Made by a program: the position numbers and the translations under genes
Notes under the pieces: generated by a model
Seen by the model: the letters and a program-made list of their open reading frames with translations, nothing else
Told to the model about the DNA's origin: nothing
The model's database searches: none
Assembly (NCBI GenBank): GCA_900319835.1
Contig: ONPY01000028.1
Span: 1-25,659 of the forward strand
Length of the DNA stretch: 25,659 bases
Direction of reading: 5' to 3'
From: an uncultured Eubacteriales bacterium
Lineage (GTDB): Bacteria; Bacillota_A; Clostridia; Oscillospirales; Oscillospiraceae
In this document: positions 14,400 to 23,990 of the stretch, piece after piece
Numbering within the stretch: position 1 is the first letter of the stretch
Layout of the letters: each line of letters begins with the position of its first letter

Positions 14400-15511
14400 C
14401 TGCCGCGCGCCTCCCGCGCCTCGCGGTCCAGCCGCTGATACAGCTCGCTCATGAAGCGCGCCGAGGAGCGCACGTCAAAGCCCGCGCGGACCACATCTTC
14501 GCGCACGTCTCTGCGTGGCCGCTGCTGCAGCAGCGCTTCGGCCCACTGCTCGGCGCTGCCGAGGGGCAGACGGGTGATGAGCGGCGTGATGTCCACGTCC
14601 GTCGTGATCACGTCGGAGATCACACAGGGCAGCCCCGCCGCCTGGGCCTCAATGAGCGTCACAGGCAGCCCCTCCCAGAGCGAGGGAAAGGCAAACACGT
14701 CCATGGCGGCCAGCAGCTCGGGCACATCGTCCCGGTTGCCGGTCATGAGCACGTCCTCCGCAACGCCGAGCTCGACGGCTCTGCGCACCGCGTCCTCCTG
14801 ACCAAGGCCGGCACCGACCAGGAGCAGGACGGCTTTGGGGTTCTGCGCGTGTACGCGCTGAAAGGCTTCCAAAAGGAAGCCGTGGTTTTTCTGTTCGTTG
14901 AAGCGGCCCACATGGCCGATGACATAGCGATCTTCCACACCGAGCGACCGCCGGGCCTTGCGGCGCTTTTCGGCGTTCGGTGCAAAACGGGCAGTGTCGA
15001 TGGCGTTGGGCAGGAAAACGTACTTGTCACTCTGACAGGCCTTCTTGCCGTAGAGCCATTCCCCCGCCTCATTGGAGCAGGCCATCAGCACGTCCGCCTG
15101 ATGGCGCAGGGGCCGCTGCAGCGCTTCCTTGACGAAGGCGCTCACGCCGCTGCCGTTGGCGGTATTGTGACTGTGGATGATGGTCTTGAGTCCGTGCGCT
15201 TTCGCCACCGGCAGATAGAGGGAGGCGTAGCTGCGCACATGGGAGTGGAGCACCGTGTACTCCGGGTGAGTGTAAAAGAAGTTGTTCCAGTCGCGCCGGA
15301 CCTCCCCGGCATTGGTGCCGCGGAAGGGGGCGAGATTATAGATCCGCCCGCCCAGGGCCTCGATCTCCGGGACAAAATAGCGCCCGTCGGGGTGGTCGAG
15401 CACGAAGTCAAACTGGATGGTTTCCCGGTCGATGTTCCGGTAGAGATTGAGAAGCATGGTCTGGGAACCGCCCACATCGAGCGTCCCGATCATCTGCAGA
15501 ACACGTATCAT
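14396..15511 (-). CDS. Family 4 glycosyltransferase, EpsF-like (371 aa)
   Basis: A GT-B transferase closely following the EpsF pattern: MIRVLQMIGTLDVGGSQTML at the N-terminus, HSHVRSYASLYLPVAKAHGL, VIGHVGRFNEQKNHGFLLEA for the nucleotide lobe and PSLWEGLPVTLIEAQAAGLP for the E-x7-E donor block. I set the start at ATG 15511, where the family alignment begins and which overlaps the upstream stop by 4 nt; the reading frame stays open 52 codons further upstream but that part is only the shadow of the acyltransferase. It probably extends the glycan by one sugar. Confidence 0.92.
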   Translation of the reverse strand: MIRVLQMIGTLDVGGSQTMLLNLYRNIDRETIQFDFVLDHPDGRYFVPEIEALGGRIYNLAPFRGTNAGEVRRDWNNFFYTHPEYTVLHSHVRSYASLYLPVAKAHGLKTIIHSHNTANGSGVSAFVKEALQRPLRHQADVLMACSNEAGEWLYGKKACQSDKYVFLPNAIDTARFAPNAEKRRKARRSLGVEDRYVIGHVGRFNEQKNHGFLLEAFQRVHAQNPKAVLLLVGAGLGQEDAVRRAVELGVAEDVLMTGNRDDVPELLAAMDVFAFPSLWEGLPVTLIEAQAAGLPCVISDVITTDVDITPLITRLPLGSAEQWAEALLQQRPRRDVREDVVRAGFDVRSSARFMSELYQRLDREAREARGR

Positions 15512-16065
15512 GTTGCGTTCTCCAAACTGCGCAGTATGGTCTCCCGCTTCTGCACGACGACGCTGCCGGCGGGAATATCGCCCTTGATGACGCAGCCCGC
15601 GCCGATGACACAGTTGTCCCCGATGGTGCTGCCGCGGAGGATCACGGTATTCGCACCGATCCAGCACGTTTTCCCGATGACGATGGGCGCGCTCAGATAG
15701 CGGTCCTCCCGCAGAGAAAAACGATAGTCGTGGTCGTGGTCATAGACGTAGACCGAGGGGCCGAAGACGGTCCCCGCGCCAATGGTGATGCTCTCATGAC
15801 AGGCGAGAATACAGTTGTAGTTGAGCTTGACGCCCTCCTCCAGCGTGAGGGTGCTGCCCTTGCGCGCCTTGAGCTTGCAGCCGCTGTGGACGCGCACCAT
15901 TTTCCCGAGCTTTACGCGGCTGCCGCGGTTAAACTCCGTCACCACGTTGGGGGAGAAGCGCTCCACGGGGTGGAAGGAAAAGGCGGAACCGAGAGAGAGC
16001 TTCATCAGGCAGAACTTCACGAAGGTGAAGACGACGGAGACGAGATTGTTAAACTGTCTGCGCAT
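15508..16065 (-). CDS. WbbJ/maltose-acetyltransferase-like hexapeptide acyltransferase (185 aa)
   Basis: A left-handed beta-helix O-acetyltransferase. A hydrophobic N-terminal stretch (about 8-30) is followed by hexapeptide repeats; the active-site loop is VYDHDHDYRFSL and the helix closes with IVIGKTCWIGANTVILRGST and IGAGCVIKGDIPAGSV. Unlike the two CysE-like genes downstream, it belongs to the WbbJ branch. ATG 16065 was chosen because GGGGAGG lies 6 nt upstream; an in-frame ATG at 16134 would deepen the overlap with the upstream GT4 and lacks this site. It probably O-acetylates a sugar of the repeat unit. Confidence 0.9.
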   Translation of the reverse strand: MRRQFNNLVSVVFTFVKFCLMKLSLGSAFSFHPVERFSPNVVTEFNRGSRVKLGKMVRVHSGCKLKARKGSTLTLEEGVKLNYNCILACHESITIGAGTVFGPSVYVYDHDHDYRFSLREDRYLSAPIVIGKTCWIGANTVILRGSTIGDNCVIGAGCVIKGDIPAGSVVVQKRETILRSLENAT

Positions 16066-17173
16066 GGCGCGCCTCCCCACTTTGAACGGCGGCAAGCTCG
16101 TCCAGATATTTCTGTACCACGATCTGCCGGTCAAATTCCTTTTCCACCTTGGCGCGGCCGGCCAGACCCATGTCCCGCCGCTTTTCCCAGGGCAGACTTA
16201 AAAACGTTTCGATCTTTTCCACAAGGTCGGCGCTGTCCTTTTCCCGCACCACAAAGCCGTTGACCCCGTCGTCCACGATCTCCCCGCAGCCGGGGCGGTC
16301 GGTGGTGATGATGGGGCGGCCGCAGGCGCAGCTCTCCAGCAGGACGTTGGACATGCCCTCCGGATAATAGGAGGGGTGCACGGTGCAGGCGCAGACGCGG
16401 TGCATCCCCGCGACATCGGAAACGCTGCCGTGGTAGAGGATCACGCCCTCCTCCTGCAGGGCATGCAGAAGGGACTCGTAGTCCTGCTCACAGCGGCCGC
16501 AGACATGAAAACGCGTCTCCGGGTGCCGGGCGCGGATGACGCGGGCGGCGTCCAGAAACTGGTCGATGCCCTTGGCTTTCGTGATGCGGGAGATGAAGAG
16601 AAAATCCACGGTTTCGCCGGACGGGTAGGGCTGGAGCGCGTATTTGTCCAGATTGACGCCGGAGCCGGGGAGCAGGTCGTACTGCCCCTCGCGCACCATG
16701 TGCCGGGCGAGCATGAAGTCGCGGTTGGCCGTATTCTGGAAGAAGACCTTCCGGGCCTTTCGCAGCCCGTAGCGATAGAGCGGAACGGTGATCTTCTGCA
16801 TCAGCCCGCCGTTTTCCACCGCCGGGCCGAGCCCGGTGATGTTGGCCACATAGGGGATGCCCAGGGACGCCGCGGCCATGCCGGCATAGATGTTGGCCTT
16901 GATGGTATAGGTAAGGACGATGTCTGGCTTGATCTCGCGCATCTTGCTTTTGAAGAAGGCGGCCGAACGCAGCTCCTTGACGGGGTTGGTCCCGTGGCGC
17001 TCCAGCTCCGCCGGGATTATGATTGCGCCCAGCGACTCCAGAACGTCACGGCGGCCGTTGTCCGCCGCGAGAATATATACGGTGTGGTCCCTTGTAAGGG
17101 TTTCGATCAGCTCCCTGCGGAAGCTGACAAGCCCCGCGGTGACGTTGCTGACAATCAGAATTGTGTCTGGCAT
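16049..17173 (-). CDS. Family 4 glycosyltransferase, PglA-like (374 aa)
   Basis: A GT-B transferase with N-terminal ILIVSNVTAGLVSFRRELIE, the acceptor-lobe block VLTYTIKANIYAGMAAASLG, LPGSGVNLDKY, and the donor block PSYYPEGMSNVLLESCACGR followed by GCGEIVDDGVNGF. This pattern matches PglA-type enzymes, which add the second sugar (GalNAc in Campylobacter) to undecaprenyl-linked bacillosamine. As the first glycosyltransferase after the PglC-like gene, it is the best candidate to add the second sugar, an inference from order. AAGGA lies 9 nt before the ATG. Confidence 0.9.
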   Translation of the reverse strand: MPDTILIVSNVTAGLVSFRRELIETLTRDHTVYILAADNGRRDVLESLGAIIIPAELERHGTNPVKELRSAAFFKSKMREIKPDIVLTYTIKANIYAGMAAASLGIPYVANITGLGPAVENGGLMQKITVPLYRYGLRKARKVFFQNTANRDFMLARHMVREGQYDLLPGSGVNLDKYALQPYPSGETVDFLFISRITKAKGIDQFLDAARVIRARHPETRFHVCGRCEQDYESLLHALQEEGVILYHGSVSDVAGMHRVCACTVHPSYYPEGMSNVLLESCACGRPIITTDRPGCGEIVDDGVNGFVVREKDSADLVEKIETFLSLPWEKRRDMGLAGRAKVEKEFDRQIVVQKYLDELAAVQSGEARHAQTV

Positions 17174-17186
17174 CGGGAGGATTCCT

Positions 17187-18149
17187 TTAGTCTCGCATGA
17201 TTTTGATTTCGTTGTACTTCATCATATAGACGCCCTCGTCGTAGGCGCCGATGCGGGGGGCGTTGGCCTCGCCGCGCAGGTTGTTGAGGATCAGTGTCAT
17301 GTGGTCGCAGCCGCAGGCGTAGGCGTGCGGGTAGCCGCCGCCGAAGCGGGGGTTGACCTCGGAAATGTAATACTCCCCGCCTACGTCGAAGATGTCAATG
17401 TCGATCTGCCCGCGGAAGCCGGACTCTCTGACAAAGCGCTCGATGAGGGCAAAGAGCTTTTCGTCCTTGAAGGACACGGCTTTGTCCGTCTCTCCGGCGC
17501 GCATCTTGATTTTCTTCTTGGTGAAGATGGAGACCACCTCGCCGGAGATCAGGTCGATATAGACATCCGCGCCGATCTCCTGGCCGTCCAGAAACTCCTG
17601 CACCATGAGGCCGTCCTCGTGGGTAAAGAGCAGCTCGACGGTCTCCCGGTCAAAGGCCTTGGAGATGCTGATGGAGGCCGAGCCCTTGGCGGGCTTGACG
17701 AATACGGGGTAGGCGATCTCCCCGGCATCCGCGGCCCGGTAAAAGGCCTCCCGGTCCATCCAGGAGCGGGCGCAGGCGTAGCCGTGCTCTTTGAGCCAGA
17801 GGTACATCTGATACTTGTCCAGGGAACGCTCGCACAATTCGTATGAGCTGCCGATCACCGTCACACCGACTTCGCGGAAGCGGTCCTCATTTGCGGCCAG
17901 CAGGCTCAGCTCCGGGTCGATCAGACTCAGCACGCCGGAAATTTGTTCTGCCCGGCAGATCTCCAGAATGCGGTCGATGTAGCCAGGGGCGGTGATGGGC
18001 GGGACGATGTAGTATTTGTCCGCATCGTAGATGGCGGGGCCGAGGGGACTGGCGTCGGCGGCGACCACGGTGCCGTTGCCCCGGAAGGCCTCCCGGAAAG
18101 CCTGCACCACTTTGTTCCGTGTCCCCGCGGCCAGAATCAGAATGTTCAT
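17187..18149 (-). CDS. CarB-like ATP-grasp ligase (320 aa)
   Basis: An ATP-grasp enzyme with the order pre-ATP-grasp domain (MNILILAAGTRNKVVQAF, then VVAADASPLGPAIYDADKYY), ATP-binding lobe (YPVFVKPAKGSASISISKAF) and metal-binding end (GQIDIDIFDVGGEYYISEVN followed by PRFGGGYPHAY), all as in carbamoyl-phosphate-synthase-like ligases. Such stand-alone enzymes activate a carboxylate as an acyl phosphate and couple it to an amine. ATG 18149 begins the Rossmann strand and overlaps the AsnB-like stop (ATGA). Its tight coupling to the AsnB-like and PLP genes suggests one joint reaction sequence, possibly amino-acid decoration of an amino or uronic sugar; the substrates are unknown. Confidence 0.88.
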   Translation of the reverse strand: MNILILAAGTRNKVVQAFREAFRGNGTVVAADASPLGPAIYDADKYYIVPPITAPGYIDRILEICRAEQISGVLSLIDPELSLLAANEDRFREVGVTVIGSSYELCERSLDKYQMYLWLKEHGYACARSWMDREAFYRAADAGEIAYPVFVKPAKGSASISISKAFDRETVELLFTHEDGLMVQEFLDGQEIGADVYIDLISGEVVSIFTKKKIKMRAGETDKAVSFKDEKLFALIERFVRESGFRGQIDIDIFDVGGEYYISEVNPRFGGGYPHAYACGCDHMTLILNNLRGEANAPRIGAYDEGVYMMKYNEIKIMRD

Positions 18150-19636
18150 CGGTCGATATTCTCCAAAATGTCTGTATATCGTTTGCATATGGTATCCGCC
18201 GCCCAGGGGATCAGATAACGCACGGCGGTTGGGATGGCGGTGGCGACAAGGGCCTCGGTGGAGGGCTTTTTGACCGGCAGCCCGAGCCGCTGCAGATAGA
18301 CGCCCCGGGTCTTCCAGATATAGCGGAGGGTGTCCGCCGGATAGGGGCGGGCGTTTGCGTGTACATAGGCCTCGAAGGAGGCGGCGGACGCTGCGGACAT
18401 CTTGGAGAGAATCCGCTTCATCCAGTCATAGCGGTATGAGAAACCGGCGCCGTGCTTGCTGATGCCGAAACTCCCCCTCGGTACGCCCGCCTGTTCCAGA
18501 ATGCGGCGGGGAATGGGCCGGTCATAGTCGTTTTTCAGGGACCAGGGCTCCATCTCCGCCGACTGGGAGACGGCCTGAAGGCTGGACCACGCGCTCGCGC
18601 CGTAGAGCGGCATGGGGACGGAAACGTAGCCGACCCACAGCCTGTGTTCGCTGTTGCCCAGATGGTTGAGCCCGTCGATGAAATGAAACACGTCGTTGCA
18701 GTGCGGGGCGTAATAGCCCCAAACGGAGTCGCCCCGATCCCCGGTGAAGACAAGGTTTCCGCGGAATACGTCGTCAAAGGCGGAAAAGGAAATCTGGGCG
18801 CCCAGTTCACCGGCACACAGATATTCAGCCTCTACGAGGTCGCAGCGCTGCCGGTAGGCAAGGGAGCTCCGCTCGATGATGTTCGGGTAGCCCAGGGCGC
18901 GCGCAATTTCAACGCCGCTGTCGTCGGCATACTTGCCGTCGGCAGTAAAGGTCACGGCGGTTTCGCAGCCGCATTGCCGTGCAACGGCGGCACAGCAGGG
19001 TGCGTCGTAGCCCTTGGAGACGGTCGTCACGACGCCGAGCGGGTGCGCCCGCGCCGTATCGGCGGCGTTTTCCACCGTGCGGGCGATGGCCCCGGTAAGG
19101 CGGGTATAGTAATCGGAAAAATCTGAAAACGGCCTGACGTGGGGCTTGACGCTGACCGTCAGCTCCCCGGCATCGGAAATCCGGATTGTGCGGAAGAAGC
19201 AGAGCTTGATCTCGCTGTCGCCAAGAACGTGAAGCGTATCCCGGTAGCACAGGATCCCCTCCATAATGGTGTTGAAATCCCGCTCATATCCCGCGTACTG
19301 GGGATCGAGGGCGTCCCCGCTGTGGGCGAGCAGAAAGCACATGCTGTTGGACAGGCGCCAGCCGTCTCCCGCGGACATATAGAACAGTCCGCTTGTCACG
19401 TGGGTGGGGGTAGAGAACACGATCCCTTCCGGCGTCACACGCCCGCCGGTCCCGCAGAACCATTCGGCGCTGTCAAAGGCGCCCTCGGAGAAGGGGGCGT
19501 CCCAGGCACCCTCCACAAAGAAGTCCTCCTTCCGCTCAACGGCGCTGCCGCAGAGGACCTCAGCCTGCCCGCCGTGAACCTCGGCCAGCCAGGCCAGAGG
19601 CGGGAGCCTGTCCAGAACGGTGTAACGAAGCTTCAT
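18146..19636 (-). CDS. Degenerate asparagine-synthetase-like protein (496 aa)
   Basis: Resembles asparagine synthetase B in layout but differs at key points. The N-terminal ~170 residues look like the AsnB glutaminase fold (GWRLSNSMCFLLAHSG, LDPQYAGYERDFNTIMEGIL) yet lack the Cys2 nucleophile, as the protein starts MKLRY. The synthetase half has the PP-loop position as TVSKGYDA (206-212) where SGGLDS is expected, and FTGDRGDSVWGYY (297-309) where AsnB has a GDGGDE-like block. It could bind ATP and form an adenylate without using glutamine, or be non-catalytic; both are inference. AAGGA lies 9 nt before the ATG and only one base separates it from the PLP gene, so the pair is coupled. I know no characterised member with this role. 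Confidence 0.65.
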   Translation of the reverse strand: MKLRYTVLDRLPPLAWLAEVHGGQAEVLCGSAVERKEDFFVEGAWDAPFSEGAFDSAEWFCGTGGRVTPEGIVFSTPTHVTSGLFYMSAGDGWRLSNSMCFLLAHSGDALDPQYAGYERDFNTIMEGILCYRDTLHVLGDSEIKLCFFRTIRISDAGELTVSVKPHVRPFSDFSDYYTRLTGAIARTVENAADTARAHPLGVVTTVSKGYDAPCCAAVARQCGCETAVTFTADGKYADDSGVEIARALGYPNIIERSSLAYRQRCDLVEAEYLCAGELGAQISFSAFDDVFRGNLVFTGDRGDSVWGYYAPHCNDVFHFIDGLNHLGNSEHRLWVGYVSVPMPLYGASAWSSLQAVSQSAEMEPWSLKNDYDRPIPRRILEQAGVPRGSFGISKHGAGFSYRYDWMKRILSKMSAASAASFEAYVHANARPYPADTLRYIWKTRGVYLQRLGLPVKKPSTEALVATAIPTAVRYLIPWAADTICKRYTDILENIDR

Positions 19637-19637
19637 G

Positions 19638-20555
19638 TCATTGATTCCTTTCCAGCCAGTCAAAAAACAGCGGCGTGCCGCCGGTGTGCAAAAATAGAAT
19701 GTTTTTGCCGGTAAGGCGCCGGGAGGCGAGGACCTCCCGCATGCCCATGAAGGCCTTGCCGGTGTAGGTCGGGTCCAGGGGAATGCCCCAGCGCTCCAGC
19801 GCGAAGCGGATGGTCTCGTCTACCCGGCGGTCGTTCTTTCCGTAGCCCGCGGTGAAATCGTCCAGAAAGACCGTGGCGGCCTGAATGGACTCCTCATCGG
19901 CGCGGCCGGCCAGGTAGGAGCGCACGCTCTCAACCACCACGTCGCGCCCACGTGGATTCTTGCGGGCGATGCTGATGCCGATGATCTCGCGGGCGTCTCC
20001 CGCAAGGAGCTGCCCGCAGACGAGCCCGGCCTGTGTCGTGCCGGTGCCGGAGGCGAAGAAAATCAAGTCAAAATGAATGCCGTTGGCCGTTTCCCAGTCT
20101 TTGATCTCCCGGTAGCAGCGGACATAGGCCTCGGTGCCGAGGTCCCCGTGGCCGCCGCCCGGGATAAAATAGGGCTTTTTGCCCTCGGCGCGCAGAGCGG
20201 CCAGGGTCTCCTCAATGGTGTCGTGGACCCGGCTGACCGGGACGGTGGTATACGCCGCCCCGAACAGATCGGTCATGCGGCTGTTGTAGCTGGGCTCGGA
20301 GGCCTCTTCGGGGCGGATGATCCGGCAGGGGAGGCGCCGGGCGCGGCAGAGATTCGCCACGACGCGGCAGAGGTTGGAACTGCCGCTGCCGTAGGTCACC
20401 ACGCAGTCATAGCCGCCCCGGTCGATCTCTTCAAAAAAGAGCAGCGCCTTGCGGGCCTTGTTGCCGCCGAAGGAGTAGGGCAGCAGATCGTCCCGCTTGA
20501 TAAAGAGGCGGTTCCCTTCCAGCTCCCCCAAATCCTGGATGATGCTAGGCTCCAT
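19638..20555 (-). CDS. PLP-dependent enzyme, ACC deaminase/D-cysteine desulfhydrase family (305 aa)
   Basis: A fold-type II PLP enzyme. LFIKRDDLLPYSFGGNKARK (17-36) carries the Schiff-base Lys33; YGSGSSNLCRVVANLC (about 55-70) is the substrate and phosphate loop; FASGTGTTQAGL binds the cofactor phosphate; the C-terminus ends FLHTGGTPLFFDW as in ACC deaminase and D-cysteine desulfhydrase. Family reactions are ring opening, desulfhydration and beta-elimination or replacement on small amino acids. Within this operon it more likely supplies or edits an amino-acid building block, for instance a D- or diamino acid, for the adjacent AsnB-like and ATP-grasp enzymes; that is inference. TTGGAG lies 8 nt before the ATG, and the start overlaps the GNAT gene by 11 nt. 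Confidence 0.88.
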   Translation of the reverse strand: MEPSIIQDLGELEGNRLFIKRDDLLPYSFGGNKARKALLFFEEIDRGGYDCVVTYGSGSSNLCRVVANLCRARRLPCRIIRPEEASEPSYNSRMTDLFGAAYTTVPVSRVHDTIEETLAALRAEGKKPYFIPGGGHGDLGTEAYVRCYREIKDWETANGIHFDLIFFASGTGTTQAGLVCGQLLAGDAREIIGISIARKNPRGRDVVVESVRSYLAGRADEESIQAATVFLDDFTAGYGKNDRRVDETIRFALERWGIPLDPTYTGKAFMGMREVLASRRLTGKNILFLHTGGTPLFFDWLERNQ

Positions 20556-21037
20556 GTGTTTTGCTCCAATCCTCTCTCAACAGACCGTATACATAGCGGT
20601 CGACAAGCTGCCCGCGGGAAAACACGTCCCCTCTCAGACAGCCCTCCCTCTGAAAGCCGAGACGCTCAAACAGACGCTGTGCGGCGATGTTTCCCGTCTC
20701 GGTGTAGAGATAGATACGGTTGAGTCCCAGCCCCTCAAAGCCGTAGGCGAGGAGCAGACGGCTGGCCTCCTTGGCGACGCCTCTGCCCTTGTAGGTGCTC
20801 TCGCCCATGGCGATATAGTATTCGGCCTTGCCGTACTTGCGGTCGATGGACAGCAGACCGATGAGCCCGACGGGGACGCCGTCGGCCTCGATCACCGCGT
20901 CATAGCGGTCGGTGCGGCCCCGGTTGCGGTCAAACCACAGCTCGGTCTTGTCCGCCTGCAGGGGGAGATCGTAGTGGAGGTAGCGGTTGTTTTCGGGGTT
21001 GTTTATCCACTCCACCTTTTTGGGGATGTCACGCTTT

Positions 21038-21691
<654 letters not shown>

Positions 21692-21702
21692 GAAAACACC
21701 TC

Positions 21703-22974
<1,272 letters not shown>

Positions 22975-23013
22975 AGAGCTGATCTCCTTTAAGTACACAT
23001 AACAATTCATCTT

Positions 23014-23042
23014 AGAATATCATATTCGCCGCTGATTTACAA
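23014..23042 (-). promoter_or_regulatory. Promoter of the polysaccharide operon
   Basis: On the minus strand TTGTAA (23037-23042), a 17-bp spacer and TATTCT (23014-23019) lie about 40 nt upstream of the aminotransferase ATG, just after the TraX terminator. Both boxes match 4 of 6 consensus bases. No other promoter of similar quality or intrinsic terminator was seen down to 5035, so this may drive some 18 kb. No antiterminator gene or element was recognised. Confidence 0.55.
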
Positions 23043-23066
23043 CAGCTTTCTCCCCGCCGGGCGCGC

Positions 23067-23097
23067 AAAAGGCCGAACCGTGGCACACGGTTCGGCC
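23067..23097 (-). terminator. Intrinsic terminator after the TraX-family gene
   Basis: A perfect 12-bp stem GGCCGAACCGTG/CACGGTTCGGCC (23071-23082 and 23086-23097) with a 3-nt loop, followed on the minus strand by four Ts (23067-23070), 9 nt after the TraX-family stop. Confidence 0.88.
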
Positions 23098-23105
23098 GGG
23101 AAAAC

Positions 23106-23981
23106 TTATGCGCAAAAGCGAAAGCACAGGTTGAGCAGACCCATCAGCGCCAGGTGGCCCGGATAGATCCAGTAAAAAAAGGCCTTCATGGGGCGGCCCT
23201 GCTGCCCTTTGTAGAGCAGCACCAGCACCGCGGCGAGCGAGGCGGCCAGAAAATAGTCCACCCGCATCCCGCCCAGCAGGTATTCCACCGCCGCCCACAT
23301 GACCAGCAGCACGGCCTGGGAGCGCCGGTTGTCCCGGCAGAGGGAGAGGGAGAACACCAGTGCCACACCCAGGTAGCGGTAGTCCGCGGTGCCGCGGATC
23401 AGCAGAAGGACGGCGGCCACGGCGGCAGTCTGCGCAAGCAGCGGCAAAAGCTGCCGGTCGGGCTTGACAGCCCGGTCCAGGATGCTGACGCAGGCAAGCC
23501 CCAGGGCCAGGGTGTAAAAGACGTTCAGGTCGTCCAGCAGCAGGCTGACCGGACCGACGGAGAACCAGAGGCTGCCGGCCAGCAGTGCCAGCACCGGCCA
23601 GAGCACGCTGAGATCCCGCCGCACGGTCGTAAACCACACGACCCCCACCAAGGCGATCAGACCGAGCTGGCCCAGCGGCCAGGGACGCAGGAAGGAGAGC
23701 GCCGTCCCCGGGGCCCGGCTCCAGTCGAAGGCCAGCACAAAGGGGATCTGAGCAATCAGCGCGAAGGCGCAGAGCCGCGTGAGATACCGCTTCACGTCCC
23801 GGGTTTTGTCATAGCCGTTGACAATCAGAAAGGCGTAGACCGGGAAGGCCAGGCGGCCCACCACGCGGAACACATGGGTAAAGGCGAAGGAGGCAAAGCG
23901 GGGATAAAGGAAATAGCCGATGTGATCGATCAGCATGGCGCAGAGGGCGATCAGCTTCAGCGCGAAGACACTCAGTTCCAT
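23106..23981 (-). CDS. TraX-family integral membrane protein (291 aa)
   Basis: A polytopic membrane protein with about eight hydrophobic segments. The N-terminal KLIALCAMLIDHIGYFLYP (9-27), RVVGRLAFPVYAFLIVNGY (39-57) and the C-terminal FYWIYPGHLALMGLL match the TraX family, named after the F-plasmid pilin acetyltransferase and related to acyltransferase-3-like membrane proteins. In Firmicutes the function is unknown; no conjugation genes are nearby, so pilin modification is unlikely here. It starts 9 nt after the flavoprotein stop, with GAGG 7 nt before the ATG, and is followed by a strong terminator, so the two genes form a unit. Confidence 0.88.
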   Translation of the reverse strand: MELSVFALKLIALCAMLIDHIGYFLYPRFASFAFTHVFRVVGRLAFPVYAFLIVNGYDKTRDVKRYLTRLCAFALIAQIPFVLAFDWSRAPGTALSFLRPWPLGQLGLIALVGVVWFTTVRRDLSVLWPVLALLAGSLWFSVGPVSLLLDDLNVFYTLALGLACVSILDRAVKPDRQLLPLLAQTAAVAAVLLLIRGTADYRYLGVALVFSLSLCRDNRRSQAVLLVMWAAVEYLLGGMRVDYFLAASLAAVLVLLYKGQQGRPMKAFFYWIYPGHLALMGLLNLCFRFCA

Positions 23982-23990
23982 CGCCGTACC

